64,000 nucleotides of DNA from Reyranella sp. (GCA_019750135.1 JAIEOV010000007.1:294292-358291); one strand, 5' to 3'. Positions 28,988-37,992 are shown, counted from the stretch's first letter. Numbers and translations: made by a program. Notes: generated by a model from the sequence alone, not told the origin.

Positions 28988-29860
28988 TCAGTGCGGGCTC
29001 CCCTCCGCCAATGACGAGCACGCTCCGCTGACGCGGGTCTGGCGCATGTAGCGGCGGTGGCGGTCGGCGTCGTAGCCGCTTCCGGCATGGAGAAGGCAGC
29101 GATTGTCCCAGAAGACGACGTCGCCCGGCCGCCAGGCGTGATTGTAGACATGCTCAGGCTGGATCGCGTCTTCGGTCAGTTCGTCGATCAGGGCGCGGCC
29201 GTCGGCGTGGCTCATGCCCTCGATGTCGCGGACGTGCGAGCCGAGGAACAAGTTCCTGGCGCCGGTGGCCGGATTGGTCCGGACGAGGCGCTGGCGCACC
29301 GGCGGCAGCGAGGCGGCCAGCTCGGGCGATACGGCATCGGGGGCGACCTTCGAGCGCGAATAGACGTAGTCGTGGATCGCGATCAGGGGATCGAGCTCGG
29401 CCTTGCGCTCGGGCGAGAGGCGATCGTAGGCGGCGCGCAGGGAGACGAACATCGTCGTGCCGCCCTCGGCCGGCGTTTCATAGGCGCACATGATCGACAG
29501 GAACGCCGGCACCGGTTTGAACGAGGCATCGGAGTGCCACATGTTGTTTCCGGTGAGGAAGATGGTCTTCTTGTGCGCGTTGCCGAGCACCGTGCCGTCC
29601 TTCTGGACGTTGCCGATGGTACCGAAATACTCGACCTTGCCGATGCTGGTGTGGCTCGGCTCGGGATTGCCGAATTGGCGTGTGAGGACGAGCTGGCGGT
29701 CGTCATCCATCGACTGATCGGGAAAGCAGACGAACGAATAACGATCGATCGCAGCGTTGATCTCCCGGGTCAGCTCAGGCGTCAGCGCCTTGCCGAGGTC
29801 GACGCCGCGGATGCTGGCGCCGAACTCCGGATGAAGCTCTTCGTATTGTAGTTGGGACAT
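28988..29860 (-). CDS. TauD/TfdA-family 2-oxoglutarate dioxygenase
   Basis: A 290-residue Fe(II)/2OG oxygenase. The facial triad is His109 and Asp111 in MWHSDASF, and His258 in LLHAGSGYD, with Arg269 eleven residues later to bind 2OG. EGGTTMFVS and the WRPGDVVFWDNRCLLH block are family hallmarks. TauD-type enzymes oxidise taurine, alkylsulfates or herbicide ethers, which would fit the SulP anion transporter two genes away, but the substrate is not determined. ATG at 29860 follows GGAGAAA and lies 14 bp after the stop of the hydrolase gene, so the two are one operon. Confidence 0.9.
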   Translation of the reverse strand: MSQLQYEELHPEFGASIRGVDLGKALTPELTREINAAIDRYSFVCFPDQSMDDDRQLVLTRQFGNPEPSHTSIGKVEYFGTIGNVQKDGTVLGNAHKKTIFLTGNNMWHSDASFKPVPAFLSIMCAYETPAEGGTTMFVSLRAAYDRLSPERKAELDPLIAIHDYVYSRSKVAPDAVSPELAASLPPVRQRLVRTNPATGARNLFLGSHVRDIEGMSHADGRALIDELTEDAIQPEHVYNHAWRPGDVVFWDNRCLLHAGSGYDADRHRRYMRQTRVSGACSSLAEGSPH

Positions 29861-29874
29861 GGTTTCTCCGCGGG

Positions 29875-30639
29875 CTACTGAGCGGCGGCGCTCTGCATCG
29901 GAAGGTGCGACTTCAGGAACGTGCGCACGCGGTCGATCGTGCGCGCCTTGAGGTCCGGCGGATCGCGCCATGGGAAGACCGTGATCTCGGCGTTGGGCGC
30001 CAGCGACGCCACGTCGACCGAGGTCCCCAGCGGATGCGATGCCGTGTCGTCCGGCAGGACCAGCATCGGCGTCCGGCAGTTGCCGATGAACTCGCGCGAC
30101 ACGCTGTAGAGGAAATCGGGCTGCACACCCCAGAGGCTATGCATGTACTTGTCGATCGTCTCCGACGAAACGTCGGGGCGCCGTTTGCGGAAATCCGGCA
30201 GCCAGTTCTGCTCGCTGTGCCGGACCATGACGCCCGGGTCTTCGGGCCGATGGCCGACGGTCTGGCAGAACACGGCGGCGACGACGCGTTGCGGCGCCCG
30301 CTGCAGCAGCTTGCCGGCGAAGCAGCCGCCGATGCAGTAGCCCATGAAGAAGAACTCGCGGATCCCGAGATGGTCCATCAGCCCGAGCTGATCGTCGGCG
30401 AAGGCGTCCCACGCGTTCTCGACCGGCACCGGACCGGTGGACTCGCCGCCGTTGGCATTGCGCTGGTCCATGGTGATGCAGTGGAAGTCGTTCTTGAACT
30501 CTTCCATCGCATTGAAGACGGCGGTCTGCCAGTTGCTGACGCGCGAATTCAATCCGCCGCCGGGCGTGACCAGCAGCGGGAAGCCGGAGCCGGTCTCCTC
30601 GTAGCGAATGCGGACGTCGCCCTTTTGATAGAACGGCAT
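29875..30639 (-). CDS. Alpha/beta hydrolase with a cysteine at the nucleophile position
   Basis: A 254-residue alpha/beta-hydrolase. The nucleophile elbow reads FFMGYCIGG, so Cys102 replaces the usual Ser, as in dienelactone hydrolases. The region LPDDTASHP near the C-terminal third may supply acid and His; no His occurs in the usual last loop. The upstream oxyanion region is LVTPGGGLNSRVSNW. It belongs to a group of uncharacterised hydrolases that often accompany oxygenases, and here it is the first gene of a pair with the TauD-type dioxygenase. ATG at 30639 follows AGGAGAG. Confidence 0.82.
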   Translation of the reverse strand: MPFYQKGDVRIRYEETGSGFPLLVTPGGGLNSRVSNWQTAVFNAMEEFKNDFHCITMDQRNANGGESTGPVPVENAWDAFADDQLGLMDHLGIREFFFMGYCIGGCFAGKLLQRAPQRVVAAVFCQTVGHRPEDPGVMVRHSEQNWLPDFRKRRPDVSSETIDKYMHSLWGVQPDFLYSVSREFIGNCRTPMLVLPDDTASHPLGTSVDVASLAPNAEITVFPWRDPPDLKARTIDRVRTFLKSHLPMQSAAAQ

Positions 30640-30674
30640 GGAACTCTCCTGCTGACTGCCGGACGCCAGCTTAC

Positions 30675-32423
30675 TCAAGCACCGCTTTCATTTCGATCTT
30701 TGCTTCCGGCTTCTGCATCGCGGACCACGCGTTCGCTCTGCCAGGCGCGCACGCCGTCGGTGATGCGTTCATGGAAGTTTTCCAGGCCCACCAGGGTTTC
30801 CAGTCCGTCGCGCCGCATGAGCTCCCGCACCGGATCGCGAACCCGGGAGAGCGCAAAGGTTATGCGGTGCTCCTGCAACTCCCTGACCACGTTCGACAGC
30901 TCGTCGAGGGCGGTGGTGTCGACGAGGTTCACCGATTCGGCATCGATGAGGACATGCCGCGCCGGCGGATGGCACTCGGCCAAGGCAGCCCTCAACCCGT
31001 GCCTGACGTGGCCGATGCTGGCAAAGAACAGATCGCCGCCCGGACGCCAGATCAACAACCCGGGAAAGGTGGTCGCCTCGGGGTGGAGGGCGACGTCGCG
31101 GTAGGCTTCCGCACCGGGCAGCTGGCCGAGCACCGCGCCCCGCGGATGGGTGGTCCGATAGATCAGCGTTATCAGGGACAGCACGACACCGAGGGCGATC
31201 CCATGGAGGACGCCCAGCGTGAGCTCGCCGGCGAAGACGGCGGCCGCGAGAGCGAATTCCCATCGACTGCGGCCGAACAGCTCGCGCAGGTAGCCGGGCT
31301 TCGACAGGTGCAGCATTGCCGCAATGACGATGGCGGCCAGCGCCGGGTGCGGCATGCCGCGGAAGAGCGGCGTGAGAAAGACCAGGGTGAGGAAGCAAAG
31401 GACCGCAGCGACGAGATTGGCGACCTGCGTGCGGGCGCCGGCGGACATCGCCACGGACGTCTTGGTCAGGCTGCCGACGACGAGAAAGCCGCCAAAAAGG
31501 CCGCTCAGGATGTTGGCCGGCCCGTGCGCGATCAGCTCCTGGTTCGGGTCGATGCTGCCGCCGCCCTGCAGCGCCGCGGCCCTCGCGCCGCCGAGCGCCT
31601 CGGCGTAGCCGACCAGCACGATGGCCAGCGCGCCGGGAACGAGCTCGAGCAGGATATTGGGGTCGACGTCGGGGAGGACGAGGTGCGGCAGGCCGGACGG
31701 GAGATCGCCGACGACGCTGACGCCGGCCGCTTCGCCGCCGAGAAGGCTGACGAGGAGGGTGGCGGCGGCCACCACGATGAGCGCCGCAGGGATGCCCGGC
31801 GCCACGCGACGGAGCAACTGCATGGCGATGAGGCTGAGCAGGCCCGTCAATACCGGCGCGAGCGAAGCGCCGGGCAGGTGATGCAGCACCGACCATAGCT
31901 TGTCGAAGAAGTTTCCGGACACGCCGTCGATGCCCAGCAGATGCGGCACCTGGCCGATGATGGTGACGCAGACCAGGCCCTCGATGAACCCGCGCATCAC
32001 CGGCGTGGGAATGAAGGCTGCCACCCACCCCATGCGCAGCGCGCCGAACAGCAGGAAGAAGACGCCGATCAGGACGGCGAGGGTCGAGGTGAGCGTATTG
32101 AACTGCGCCGTGCCGTGCGTGGCGATGGCGCCCACCGTCAGGGCGGAGATCAGGCCGGTCGCGGTATCCGGGCCGACGACCAGCAGGCGCGAAGAACCGA
32201 ACAGCGCGTAGGCGATCAACGGCGGAACGATCGTGTAGAGGCCCATGATCGGCGGCACGCCGACGATGCCGGCATAGGCCATGCCCTCCGGGATCATCAC
32301 CGCCCAGACGGCGAGACCGGCCAGGACGTCAGAAGGTAACCACGCGCGCCGATACGCGGGCAGCCAACCGAGGGCCGGCACGATGCGCTGCAGGAGGGAA
32401 GCTTGGTTGGTCGGGCCAGGCAT
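30675..32423 (-). CDS. SulP-family anion transporter with STAS domain
   Basis: A 582-residue inner-membrane protein. The first about 420 residues hold the SulP core with 12-14 membrane segments, including the signature PEGMAYAGIVGVPPIMGLY. The last 130 residues form a cytosolic STAS domain with the loop LIDAESVNLVDTTALDEL, where anti-sigma-antagonist homologues carry the phosphorylated Ser (here Thr/Asp-rich). Substrates of the family are sulfate, bicarbonate, or C4-dicarboxylates. Sulfate would fit a neighbouring TauD-like oxygenase, but this is inference. Confidence 0.92.
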   Translation of the reverse strand: MPGPTNQASLLQRIVPALGWLPAYRRAWLPSDVLAGLAVWAVMIPEGMAYAGIVGVPPIMGLYTIVPPLIAYALFGSSRLLVVGPDTATGLISALTVGAIATHGTAQFNTLTSTLAVLIGVFFLLFGALRMGWVAAFIPTPVMRGFIEGLVCVTIIGQVPHLLGIDGVSGNFFDKLWSVLHHLPGASLAPVLTGLLSLIAMQLLRRVAPGIPAALIVVAAATLLVSLLGGEAAGVSVVGDLPSGLPHLVLPDVDPNILLELVPGALAIVLVGYAEALGGARAAALQGGGSIDPNQELIAHGPANILSGLFGGFLVVGSLTKTSVAMSAGARTQVANLVAAVLCFLTLVFLTPLFRGMPHPALAAIVIAAMLHLSKPGYLRELFGRSRWEFALAAAVFAGELTLGVLHGIALGVVLSLITLIYRTTHPRGAVLGQLPGAEAYRDVALHPEATTFPGLLIWRPGGDLFFASIGHVRHGLRAALAECHPPARHVLIDAESVNLVDTTALDELSNVVRELQEHRITFALSRVRDPVRELMRRDGLETLVGLENFHERITDGVRAWQSERVVRDAEAGSKDRNESGA

Positions 32424-32460
32424 CGTCCTTCATCGATCCAGGATGAGGCGGCGGCTGGAC

Positions 32461-33774
32461 CTACTTGCGCCTCAGGTCGGCGAGCAAACGATCAACGAAC
32501 TTCGGAGAATAGCCCAACAGCGCCATCTCGTCCGACAGCTCCTTCTCGAGCTGCCCCAGCGCCTCGATGAACGAGCCGCCGCCATTCGCCAATCGTGCCA
32601 GGGCCTCTTCGACGAGCTTGCCAGCCTTCTGCTTGCCCATCTTCTCGGCGAGCAGGAAGGTCGCGCGCTCGGCGAGCACGGCGCCTTCGGTGGCATCCAT
32701 GTTGGCCTGCATGGCGTCGGGATCCACCGTGAGGCCGGGCGCGACCTCGTGCATCGCCTGCACCGCCGAGGCCAGCGTCTCGATCAGCGCCGCCATGGTC
32801 GGCCATTCGGCCTGCCAGCCGCCCAGCGCACGCTCGTGCTCCTGCGGCAGGGCGGCGACGATGGTGGCGGCCAGCATCGGCGCACGGCCGGCCGCCGAGA
32901 GCACGAGCGCGGCGCCGACGGGATTGCGCTTGTGCGGCATGGTCGAGGAGCCGCCGCGGCCGGGGCCGCTGGGCTCCGCCGCTTCGCCGAGCTCGATCTG
33001 CATCATCAACGAGATGTCGCGTGCGGCCTTGGCGAGCGCGCCGACGACCAGGGCGGCGTCCTGCGCCAGGGCGGCGACGCGCACGCGCTGGGTGAACCAG
33101 GGCGCCGCCGGCAGGTCGAGCTTGAGGCGCTTGGCCAACGAGACCATCACCGGCTCGGCCTTGTCGCCGAGCGCCGACAGGCTGCCCGAGGCGCCGCCGA
33201 ACTGGACGACCTGCGTCTCCTTGAAGCTCGCCTCGAGGCGGCGTCCGGCGCGGGCGATGTCGGACGCCCAGCCCGCGATCTTCTGGCCGAGCGCGATCGG
33301 CGTGGCGGGCTGCAGCAGGGTGCGGCCCAGCATCGGCGTGCGCCGGTGCTTGCGCGCGAGTGCGGCGAAGGCCGCAACGATATCGTCGAGCTCCTTGAGG
33401 AGCGGCGGCAGCGCCTCGCCGAGCTGCAACACCATGGCGGTGTCGATGACGTCCTGGCTGGTGGCGCCCCAGTGCACGTAGCCCGCGGCATCGGCGTCGC
33501 GCTTGGCGACCTCGTCGGTCAGCGCCTTGACCACCGGCACGGTGAGCGTGGCGGTGCGGCGCGCGGCGTCGGCCAGCACCACGGGATCGTAGAGCGCGGG
33601 ATCGCAGGCCTTCACGATCACCGGCGCGGCGCGCCTGGGGATCAGCCCGGCCTCGGCCGCCGCCTGCGCCAGCGCCGCCTCGAAGCGCAGCATGTGGCGC
33701 AGCGTGGCGAGGTCGGAGAAGGCTTCCGCGGCGAGCGCCGAGGAGCCGAGCGCGTTGACCAGCCGACCTGCCAT
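32461..33774 (-). CDS. pcaB: 3-carboxy-cis,cis-muconate cycloisomerase
   Basis: Second step of the protocatechuate branch of the beta-ketoadipate pathway, converting carboxymuconate to carboxymuconolactone. The protein has 437 residues and belongs to the fumarase/argininosuccinate lyase superfamily; the signature GSSTMPHKRNP contains the catalytic Ser loop. HWGATSQDVIDTAMVLQL is the other conserved block. Its start ATG overlaps the pcaG stop (TGATG), showing translational coupling. PcaC, PcaD and the downstream enzymes are not in the window. Confidence 0.93.
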   Translation of the reverse strand: MAGRLVNALGSSALAAEAFSDLATLRHMLRFEAALAQAAAEAGLIPRRAAPVIVKACDPALYDPVVLADAARRTATLTVPVVKALTDEVAKRDADAAGYVHWGATSQDVIDTAMVLQLGEALPPLLKELDDIVAAFAALARKHRRTPMLGRTLLQPATPIALGQKIAGWASDIARAGRRLEASFKETQVVQFGGASGSLSALGDKAEPVMVSLAKRLKLDLPAAPWFTQRVRVAALAQDAALVVGALAKAARDISLMMQIELGEAAEPSGPGRGGSSTMPHKRNPVGAALVLSAAGRAPMLAATIVAALPQEHERALGGWQAEWPTMAALIETLASAVQAMHEVAPGLTVDPDAMQANMDATEGAVLAERATFLLAEKMGKQKAGKLVEEALARLANGGGSFIEALGQLEKELSDEMALLGYSPKFVDRLLADLRRK

Positions 33775-34337
33775 CAGACGTCGAAGAACACGGTTTCGCT
33801 CGGCCCGCCGAGATGGATCGGCAGGCGCCAGATACCTTCAGCGTCGCGTTTGGCGATCAACGTGCCGCGGCGCGCCGGCTCGACCAGCTTCAGCACCGGA
33901 TCCTCAGGCAACGCCGGATCGCCATCGAAGTAAAGCCGCGTCGCAAGGCGATTGAGCACGCCGCGGGCGAAGATCGACACGTTGATGTGCGGCGCCTGCA
34001 GCCCGCCTTCCGGCCACGGCACGCGGCCGGGCTTCACCGTGGTGAAGGTGCTCGTGCCGTCGGTGAAGGTTCCGGCGCGGCCGTAGCCTTCGAAGCCGGC
34101 GTCGAGCGGCAGGTTGCGGCGGTCGTCGGGATGGTTGTAGCGGCCGTGGCTGTTGGCCTGCCAGATCTCGAAGATTCCGTCGGGGATGATCGCGCCGTCG
34201 ACGTCGTGCAGCTTCAGCACGAGCTCGATGCGCTCGCCGGGCACGCCCGGCGGCGCCAGGTCGGCGCGATAGGTGCTGCACAGAGTGCCCCAGTAGAACG
34301 GGCCGACGGTCTGCGACGGAGTGAGAGCATACGACAT
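33774..34337 (-). CDS. pcaG: Protocatechuate 3,4-dioxygenase, alpha subunit
   Basis: Non-iron subunit of the intradiol ring-cleaving dioxygenase that opens protocatechuate between the hydroxyls. It has 187 residues and the family features QTVGPFYWGTL at the N-terminus, GIFEIWQANSHGRYNHP, and QAPHINVSIFARG. It retains the intradiol fold but not the four-residue iron site, as expected for PcaG. ATG at 34337 was chosen by family start; an upstream codon would only overlap pcaH. It is 4 bp after pcaH and overlaps pcaB by one base. Confidence 0.93.
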   Translation of the reverse strand: MSYALTPSQTVGPFYWGTLCSTYRADLAPPGVPGERIELVLKLHDVDGAIIPDGIFEIWQANSHGRYNHPDDRRNLPLDAGFEGYGRAGTFTDGTSTFTTVKPGRVPWPEGGLQAPHINVSIFARGVLNRLATRLYFDGDPALPEDPVLKLVEPARRGTLIAKRDAEGIWRLPIHLGGPSETVFFDV

Positions 34338-34341
34338 GGGG

Positions 34342-35037
34342 CTATTCCATCGGCGTGGCGTTGCGGCCACGCAGCACGATGTCGAAGCGGTAGCCCAGCG
34401 CCCATTCGGGTTGCGTCAGGTCCATGTCGAAGGCGGCCTGCAGGCGCTCGCGCGCGCCGGCCGGCACCGAGTTGTAGATCGGGTCGTAGGCGAGCAGCGG
34501 ATCGTCGGGGAAGTACATCTGGGTGATCAGGCGCGTGGCGAAGGCCGGCCCGAACAGCGAGAAGTGGATGTGCGCCGGCCGCCAGGCGTTGTGATGGTTC
34601 TTCCAGGGATAGGCGCCGGGCTTGATGGTGATGAACTTGTAATGGCCGTCGGCATCGGCGCGGACGCGGCCGCCGCCGTAGAAGTTGGGATCGAGCGGCG
34701 CGTCGTGCTGGTCGCCGGGATGGTGATAGCGGCCGGCGGCGTTGCACTGCCAGATCTCGACCATCGCCCCCGGCACGGGCTTGCCGTCCTGGTCGAGCAC
34801 GCGGCCCTGCACGATGATGCGCTCGCCGAGCGGCTCGGCCATGCGCTGCTTGGTGAGATCGTACTCACCGGCGTCGAGGCGCTCGGTGGCCATCGACGGA
34901 CCGGTGATCTCCGACAGGCTGTGCGGCAGCACGATCGCCGGCTTGCGCGGCGAGCGGCCGACCGTCGACTTGTAGTCGGGCGAGAGATTGGCGGGGTGAT
35001 CGCCGGCCGTCGGGCGGCGGTAGGTTTCCTCATTCAT
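34342..35037 (-). CDS. pcaH: Protocatechuate 3,4-dioxygenase, beta subunit
   Basis: Iron-containing subunit of protocatechuate 3,4-dioxygenase, 231 residues. The Fe(III) ligands are all in place: Tyr104 (AGRYHHP), Tyr143 (GAYPW), His156 and His158 (AHIHFS), with exactly the 39-13-2 spacing of the characterised enzymes. First gene of pcaHGB. The start at 35037 lies 15 bp from a large nested palindrome (35052-35135) that fills the whole gap to the divergent phosphoesterase, so no PcaQ-type operator could be located there. Confidence 0.95.
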   Translation of the reverse strand: MNEETYRRPTAGDHPANLSPDYKSTVGRSPRKPAIVLPHSLSEITGPSMATERLDAGEYDLTKQRMAEPLGERIIVQGRVLDQDGKPVPGAMVEIWQCNAAGRYHHPGDQHDAPLDPNFYGGGRVRADADGHYKFITIKPGAYPWKNHHNAWRPAHIHFSLFGPAFATRLITQMYFPDDPLLAYDPIYNSVPAGARERLQAAFDMDLTQPEWALGYRFDIVLRGRNATPME

Positions 35038-35051
35038 GGGCCGGAGTTTAG

Positions 35052-35135
35052 GCGCTGGGGGCGCGCCACTCCAGTGGCGCGTCATGTGTCGATGCCGACG
35101 AAGATCGCGCCACTGGAGTGGCGCGCCCCCAGCGC
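35052..35135. repeat. Nested palindrome, 30-bp perfect arms (CGCGCCACT family, copies 1 and 2)
   Basis: The arm 35052-35081 is exactly reverse complementary to 35106-35135, with a 24-bp spacer. Each arm is itself nearly palindromic (CGCGCCACT, 2 bp, AGTGGCGCG, with the G-run outside). The outer words GCGCTGGGGG and CCCCCAGCGC flank it. The same unit occurs as a single copy at 46246-46281. It resembles a REP/BIME pair: two REP-like units in inverted orientation inside one intergenic gap, between pcaH and the divergent phosphoesterase gene. Confidence 0.85.
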
Positions 35136-35155
35136 ATTTTCGGCTAACCTCAAGC

Positions 35156-36556
35156 ATGACTAGAGCCCCATTCATCGTGCGCCTGACCCTCGCCCTTCTC
35201 GCGATGACGGCCCTCTGCCCGATAGCGCGCGCCCAGGAGGACAGCGGCGCCTTCGCCGTCATCTCGGACATCCATTTCAATCCGTTCGACCCGCCGGCGC
35301 TCGCCGCGACGCTCGCCCGGTCGGCCCCGGCCGACTGGCCGGCGACCCTCGCCGACATCAAGGATCGGGCGATGGCCGGCATCGGGCACGACACCAACCA
35401 TGCCCTTCTCGCGTCGGCTCTGGCAGCTTTCGCCCGCGCTACGGCGGGGGTCGATTTCGCCATCGTGCCGGGCGATTTCCTGACGCACCATTTCAGCCGC
35501 AAGACGGCGGCGGCGCTTGGCGTCGATGAGAGGTCGCCGGCCGTGCTCGAGATGACCACGAAGACGACGCTGTTCGTCACCGACGCGCTGGCCAAGGCGC
35601 TCGGCGGCAAGCCGGCCGTCATCGCCTTCGGCAACGAAGATTCGAGTTGCGGCGACTACCGCATCGAGCCGGGCGGCGCCTACCTCGCCGCGACGCGCGA
35701 GGCGGTCAGGCGCCTCGCCGGCGCCGACCGGCTGGAGCCCGACTTCGCCGAGACCTGGGACGCGGCCGGCTACTACGCCGTGCGGCATCCGACCGTCGCC
35801 AACGGGTTGATCATCGTGCTGAACGACGTGCTGTGGTCGCCCAAGTACCAGGACGCGTGCGGCGCGCACGGCCTTGCCGCGGCCGATGCCATGATGCGCT
35901 GGCTGCGCGACAGGCTGGTGCGGCAACGCGCGGCCGGCGGCAAGGTCTGGATGGTGCATCACATTCCCTGGGGCATCGACGCCTACTCGACGATCAACCC
36001 CAAGGCCCAGTCCTGTCCGGCGAAGGTCGCGCCGTTCCTGAAGGAGCCGTTCGCGTCCGAGCTTCAAACGCTGCTCGCGGAGTACAGCGACGTGGTCCAG
36101 GCGAGCTTCTCGGGCCACACCCACCACGACGATTATCGCCTGCTGATCGATCGCCGCGGCGCGGTCATTGGTCTCGACAAGCTCTCGCCGGCGGTCAGCC
36201 CCGTCTTCGGCCAGAATCCGGGCTTCCAGATCTTCACCTACGACAAGCGCACCGGTGCGCCGACCGACTTCTCGACCTGGTACCTGTCGAATCCCGGCGA
36301 GGCCGCCGCGGCGGCGGACTGGCGGCGCGAATACACCTTCACCGAGGCCTATCGCCAGCCGCGCTATGGGCCCGACGTCGTCGGCACGCTGTGGCAAGCG
36401 ATGGCGAAGGACGGCGCGGTGCGCGACACCTACCGGCGGCTATACATGGTCGGCCGCGGCGAGATCGCCGCCGACGGCCTGTCCGCCTATCTCTGCGCCA
36501 TCGGTCATCTCGACGTGACGTCGTTCACCAAGTGCTATTGCGGCGACCGGCGGTAG
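35156..36556 (+). CDS. Secreted metallophosphoesterase, sphingomyelinase-like
   Basis: A 466-residue exported calcineurin-like phosphoesterase, with a signal peptide at residues 1-26 (ending ARAQ). Bimetal motifs are visible: SDIHFN (D-x-H), VPGDFL (GD), FGNEDSS (GNE/HD), MVHHIPWG, and SGHTHHDD (GHxH). The order and spacing agree with acid sphingomyelinase/PPN1-like secreted phosphoesterases. The C-terminal end (YLCAIGHLDVTSFTKCYC) carries cysteines also seen in that group. It would act in the periplasm or outside on a phosphodiester or polyphosphate. ATG at 35156 directly follows the palindromic region; the ribosome site is weak. Confidence 0.88.
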   Translation: MTRAPFIVRLTLALLAMTALCPIARAQEDSGAFAVISDIHFNPFDPPALAATLARSAPADWPATLADIKDRAMAGIGHDTNHALLASALAAFARATAGVDFAIVPGDFLTHHFSRKTAAALGVDERSPAVLEMTTKTTLFVTDALAKALGGKPAVIAFGNEDSSCGDYRIEPGGAYLAATREAVRRLAGADRLEPDFAETWDAAGYYAVRHPTVANGLIIVLNDVLWSPKYQDACGAHGLAAADAMMRWLRDRLVRQRAAGGKVWMVHHIPWGIDAYSTINPKAQSCPAKVAPFLKEPFASELQTLLAEYSDVVQASFSGHTHHDDYRLLIDRRGAVIGLDKLSPAVSPVFGQNPGFQIFTYDKRTGAPTDFSTWYLSNPGEAAAAADWRREYTFTEAYRQPRYGPDVVGTLWQAMAKDGAVRDTYRRLYMVGRGEIAADGLSAYLCAIGHLDVTSFTKCYCGDRR

Positions 36557-36578
36557 CCGCGTTCGGCTGGGCTGGGTG

Positions 36579-37391
36579 CTACTTGGATCGGTTAAGTATA
36601 CCTTGTTGATACGGCCCCCAGGTATCCTGGCTGAGCTGCCTTTGCACCCACTCGGGGCTGCCAGGTGCCTGCCAACGAGACAGCCCTTCGCCTTCAGTCT
36701 GGATTCGAGGGCCTTCTGGTGTTTCGACGACATAATGGATCACGTATCCTGGTGCGAGGCTATGGCCCGGCTCTGTCACGTTGACGACAATCTGCTTGCC
36801 GTCGCTGTCGTGCCATAGGTACGATTTGACAGGATTCGTTGGCGCTCCATAGGGCATCTGGGTCCCCGCAGCGAACAAATTGTATAACGCACTGGGCGCC
36901 GTTGCTTCGTTCGAGGTTCCCTCAGGCGTAGCAGGACGGTTCAAAGCGGGAGGACCTGGCGTCGGCTTATCGATGGCGCCTTGCATGAGCTTGTCGCCGG
37001 AAGTGCCAGGCGGCGAAAGCACGCCATACTCGTGGTAGTTGGGAACATCCGAGGCAATGCGCGCCGGAAAACTCGGCGGTGCCGGTACATTGGCGAACGA
37101 TTTGCCACGCGGCGTCGTGCAGCTGAAGGTACTGCCGTCCGAAGTGCAGTTCACGGGAACTGCCTGCCCTGCCGCTTGGGGATCGTTGGGAAGAAGCACC
37201 GCCGTTGAACTGCCGGACGCAGGGCGGCGTACAGTCCCATCCGGATTCAGGCGAAAGCCGGGGACTTCGTCCGGCTGACCAACACGGAAACCGGGAAATT
37301 CATCTCCTTGGCCGACGCAAAAGCCGGGGACGTCGTCTGTCTGCCCGTAGCCAAAACCAATCGAGGTCGCATTGGGTCGAATTCTGAACAT
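36579..37391 (-). CDS. Protein with N-terminal 11-residue PGF repeats, unknown function
   Basis: A 270-residue protein without a signal peptide. Residues 19-51 are three tandem 11-residue units of the pattern D-D/E-x-PGF-x-VGQ-x (DDVPGFCVGQG, DEFPGFRVGQP, DEVPGFRLNPD), preceded by a degenerate fourth. A Pro/Ser/Thr-rich linker follows, with CTSDGSTFSC, and a compact C-terminal segment (about 185-270) containing WHDSDGKQIVVNVTEPGH and ETPEGPRIQTEGEGL. Base composition is lower in GC than neighbouring genes and the upstream region is AT-rich, so recent acquisition is possible. The architecture recalls an exported or polymorphic effector, but nothing confirms this. Confidence 0.6.
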   Translation of the reverse strand: MFRIRPNATSIGFGYGQTDDVPGFCVGQGDEFPGFRVGQPDEVPGFRLNPDGTVRRPASGSSTAVLLPNDPQAAGQAVPVNCTSDGSTFSCTTPRGKSFANVPAPPSFPARIASDVPNYHEYGVLSPPGTSGDKLMQGAIDKPTPGPPALNRPATPEGTSNEATAPSALYNLFAAGTQMPYGAPTNPVKSYLWHDSDGKQIVVNVTEPGHSLAPGYVIHYVVETPEGPRIQTEGEGLSRWQAPGSPEWVQRQLSQDTWGPYQQGILNRSK

Positions 37392-37555
37392 GGTCGTGCT
37401 CCAGTTCGTCGCGCATGGGCTTCCGGGCGCAAAGCCCCGCCAACGGAAGTCCGGCCATTCTACGAGCACGAGCATCCAAAGTAATAACTATGGTACTATC
37501 TTTCAATTAAAGTTATTGCTGCAAGCATTGCAGTCAATGCCGCCCCTGCGCCTGT

Positions 37556-37912
37556 CTATTTCTTCTGCTTCGTCTCGGCAATCAAGCTGGCGATGTCCGC
37601 CGCTGACAGGCGGCGAATATCGGCCAAGGCCGCGGCCGACGCCTGCTTGTCACCGGTTCCCTCCCCTTCGATTACAAAGCGTCCCTTTTCGGTCTCCGAA
37701 GGATAGATGAGGAAATAGAACGGAAAAGCCGGATTGCCGGAATCCGAAAGGACGTGGAGCGCGATGCCATCACAGCTGCGAACGAGCCAGCTTGTGCCGC
37801 CGAAGATCTTGGTGATCGGACCCGTGCCGCAATCCAACGGTTTGTCCGCTTGAGCTGCAGCCTGCGTCACCAGCAGAAGCGCGAATGCAACCGAAAGTAT
37901 AGGTATGCGCAT
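37556..37912 (-). CDS. Small secreted protein, unknown function
   Basis: A 118-residue protein with an N-terminal signal peptide (MRIPILSVAFALLLVTQAAAQ). The mature part has two Cys in KPLDCGTGPITKIFG and LVRSCDGIALHV, then a beta-rich middle (AFPFYFLIYPSETEKGRFVIEG) and a charged helical tail. Family not recognised; likely periplasmic. GGGAG precedes the ATG. The approximately 160-bp gap to the repeat-protein gene upstream of 37556 is AT-rich and has an imperfect inverted repeat around 37482-37517. Confidence 0.7.
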   Translation of the reverse strand: MRIPILSVAFALLLVTQAAAQADKPLDCGTGPITKIFGGTSWLVRSCDGIALHVLSDSGNPAFPFYFLIYPSETEKGRFVIEGEGTGDKQASAAALADIRRLSAADIASLIAETKQKK

Positions 37913-37992
37913 CAACCACTCCCTAACTGGACAAGGGGTGGCGCATCTTTGGCGAAGGGTCAATCGAAGATTGCCCTTCACATCGGAGCTTT

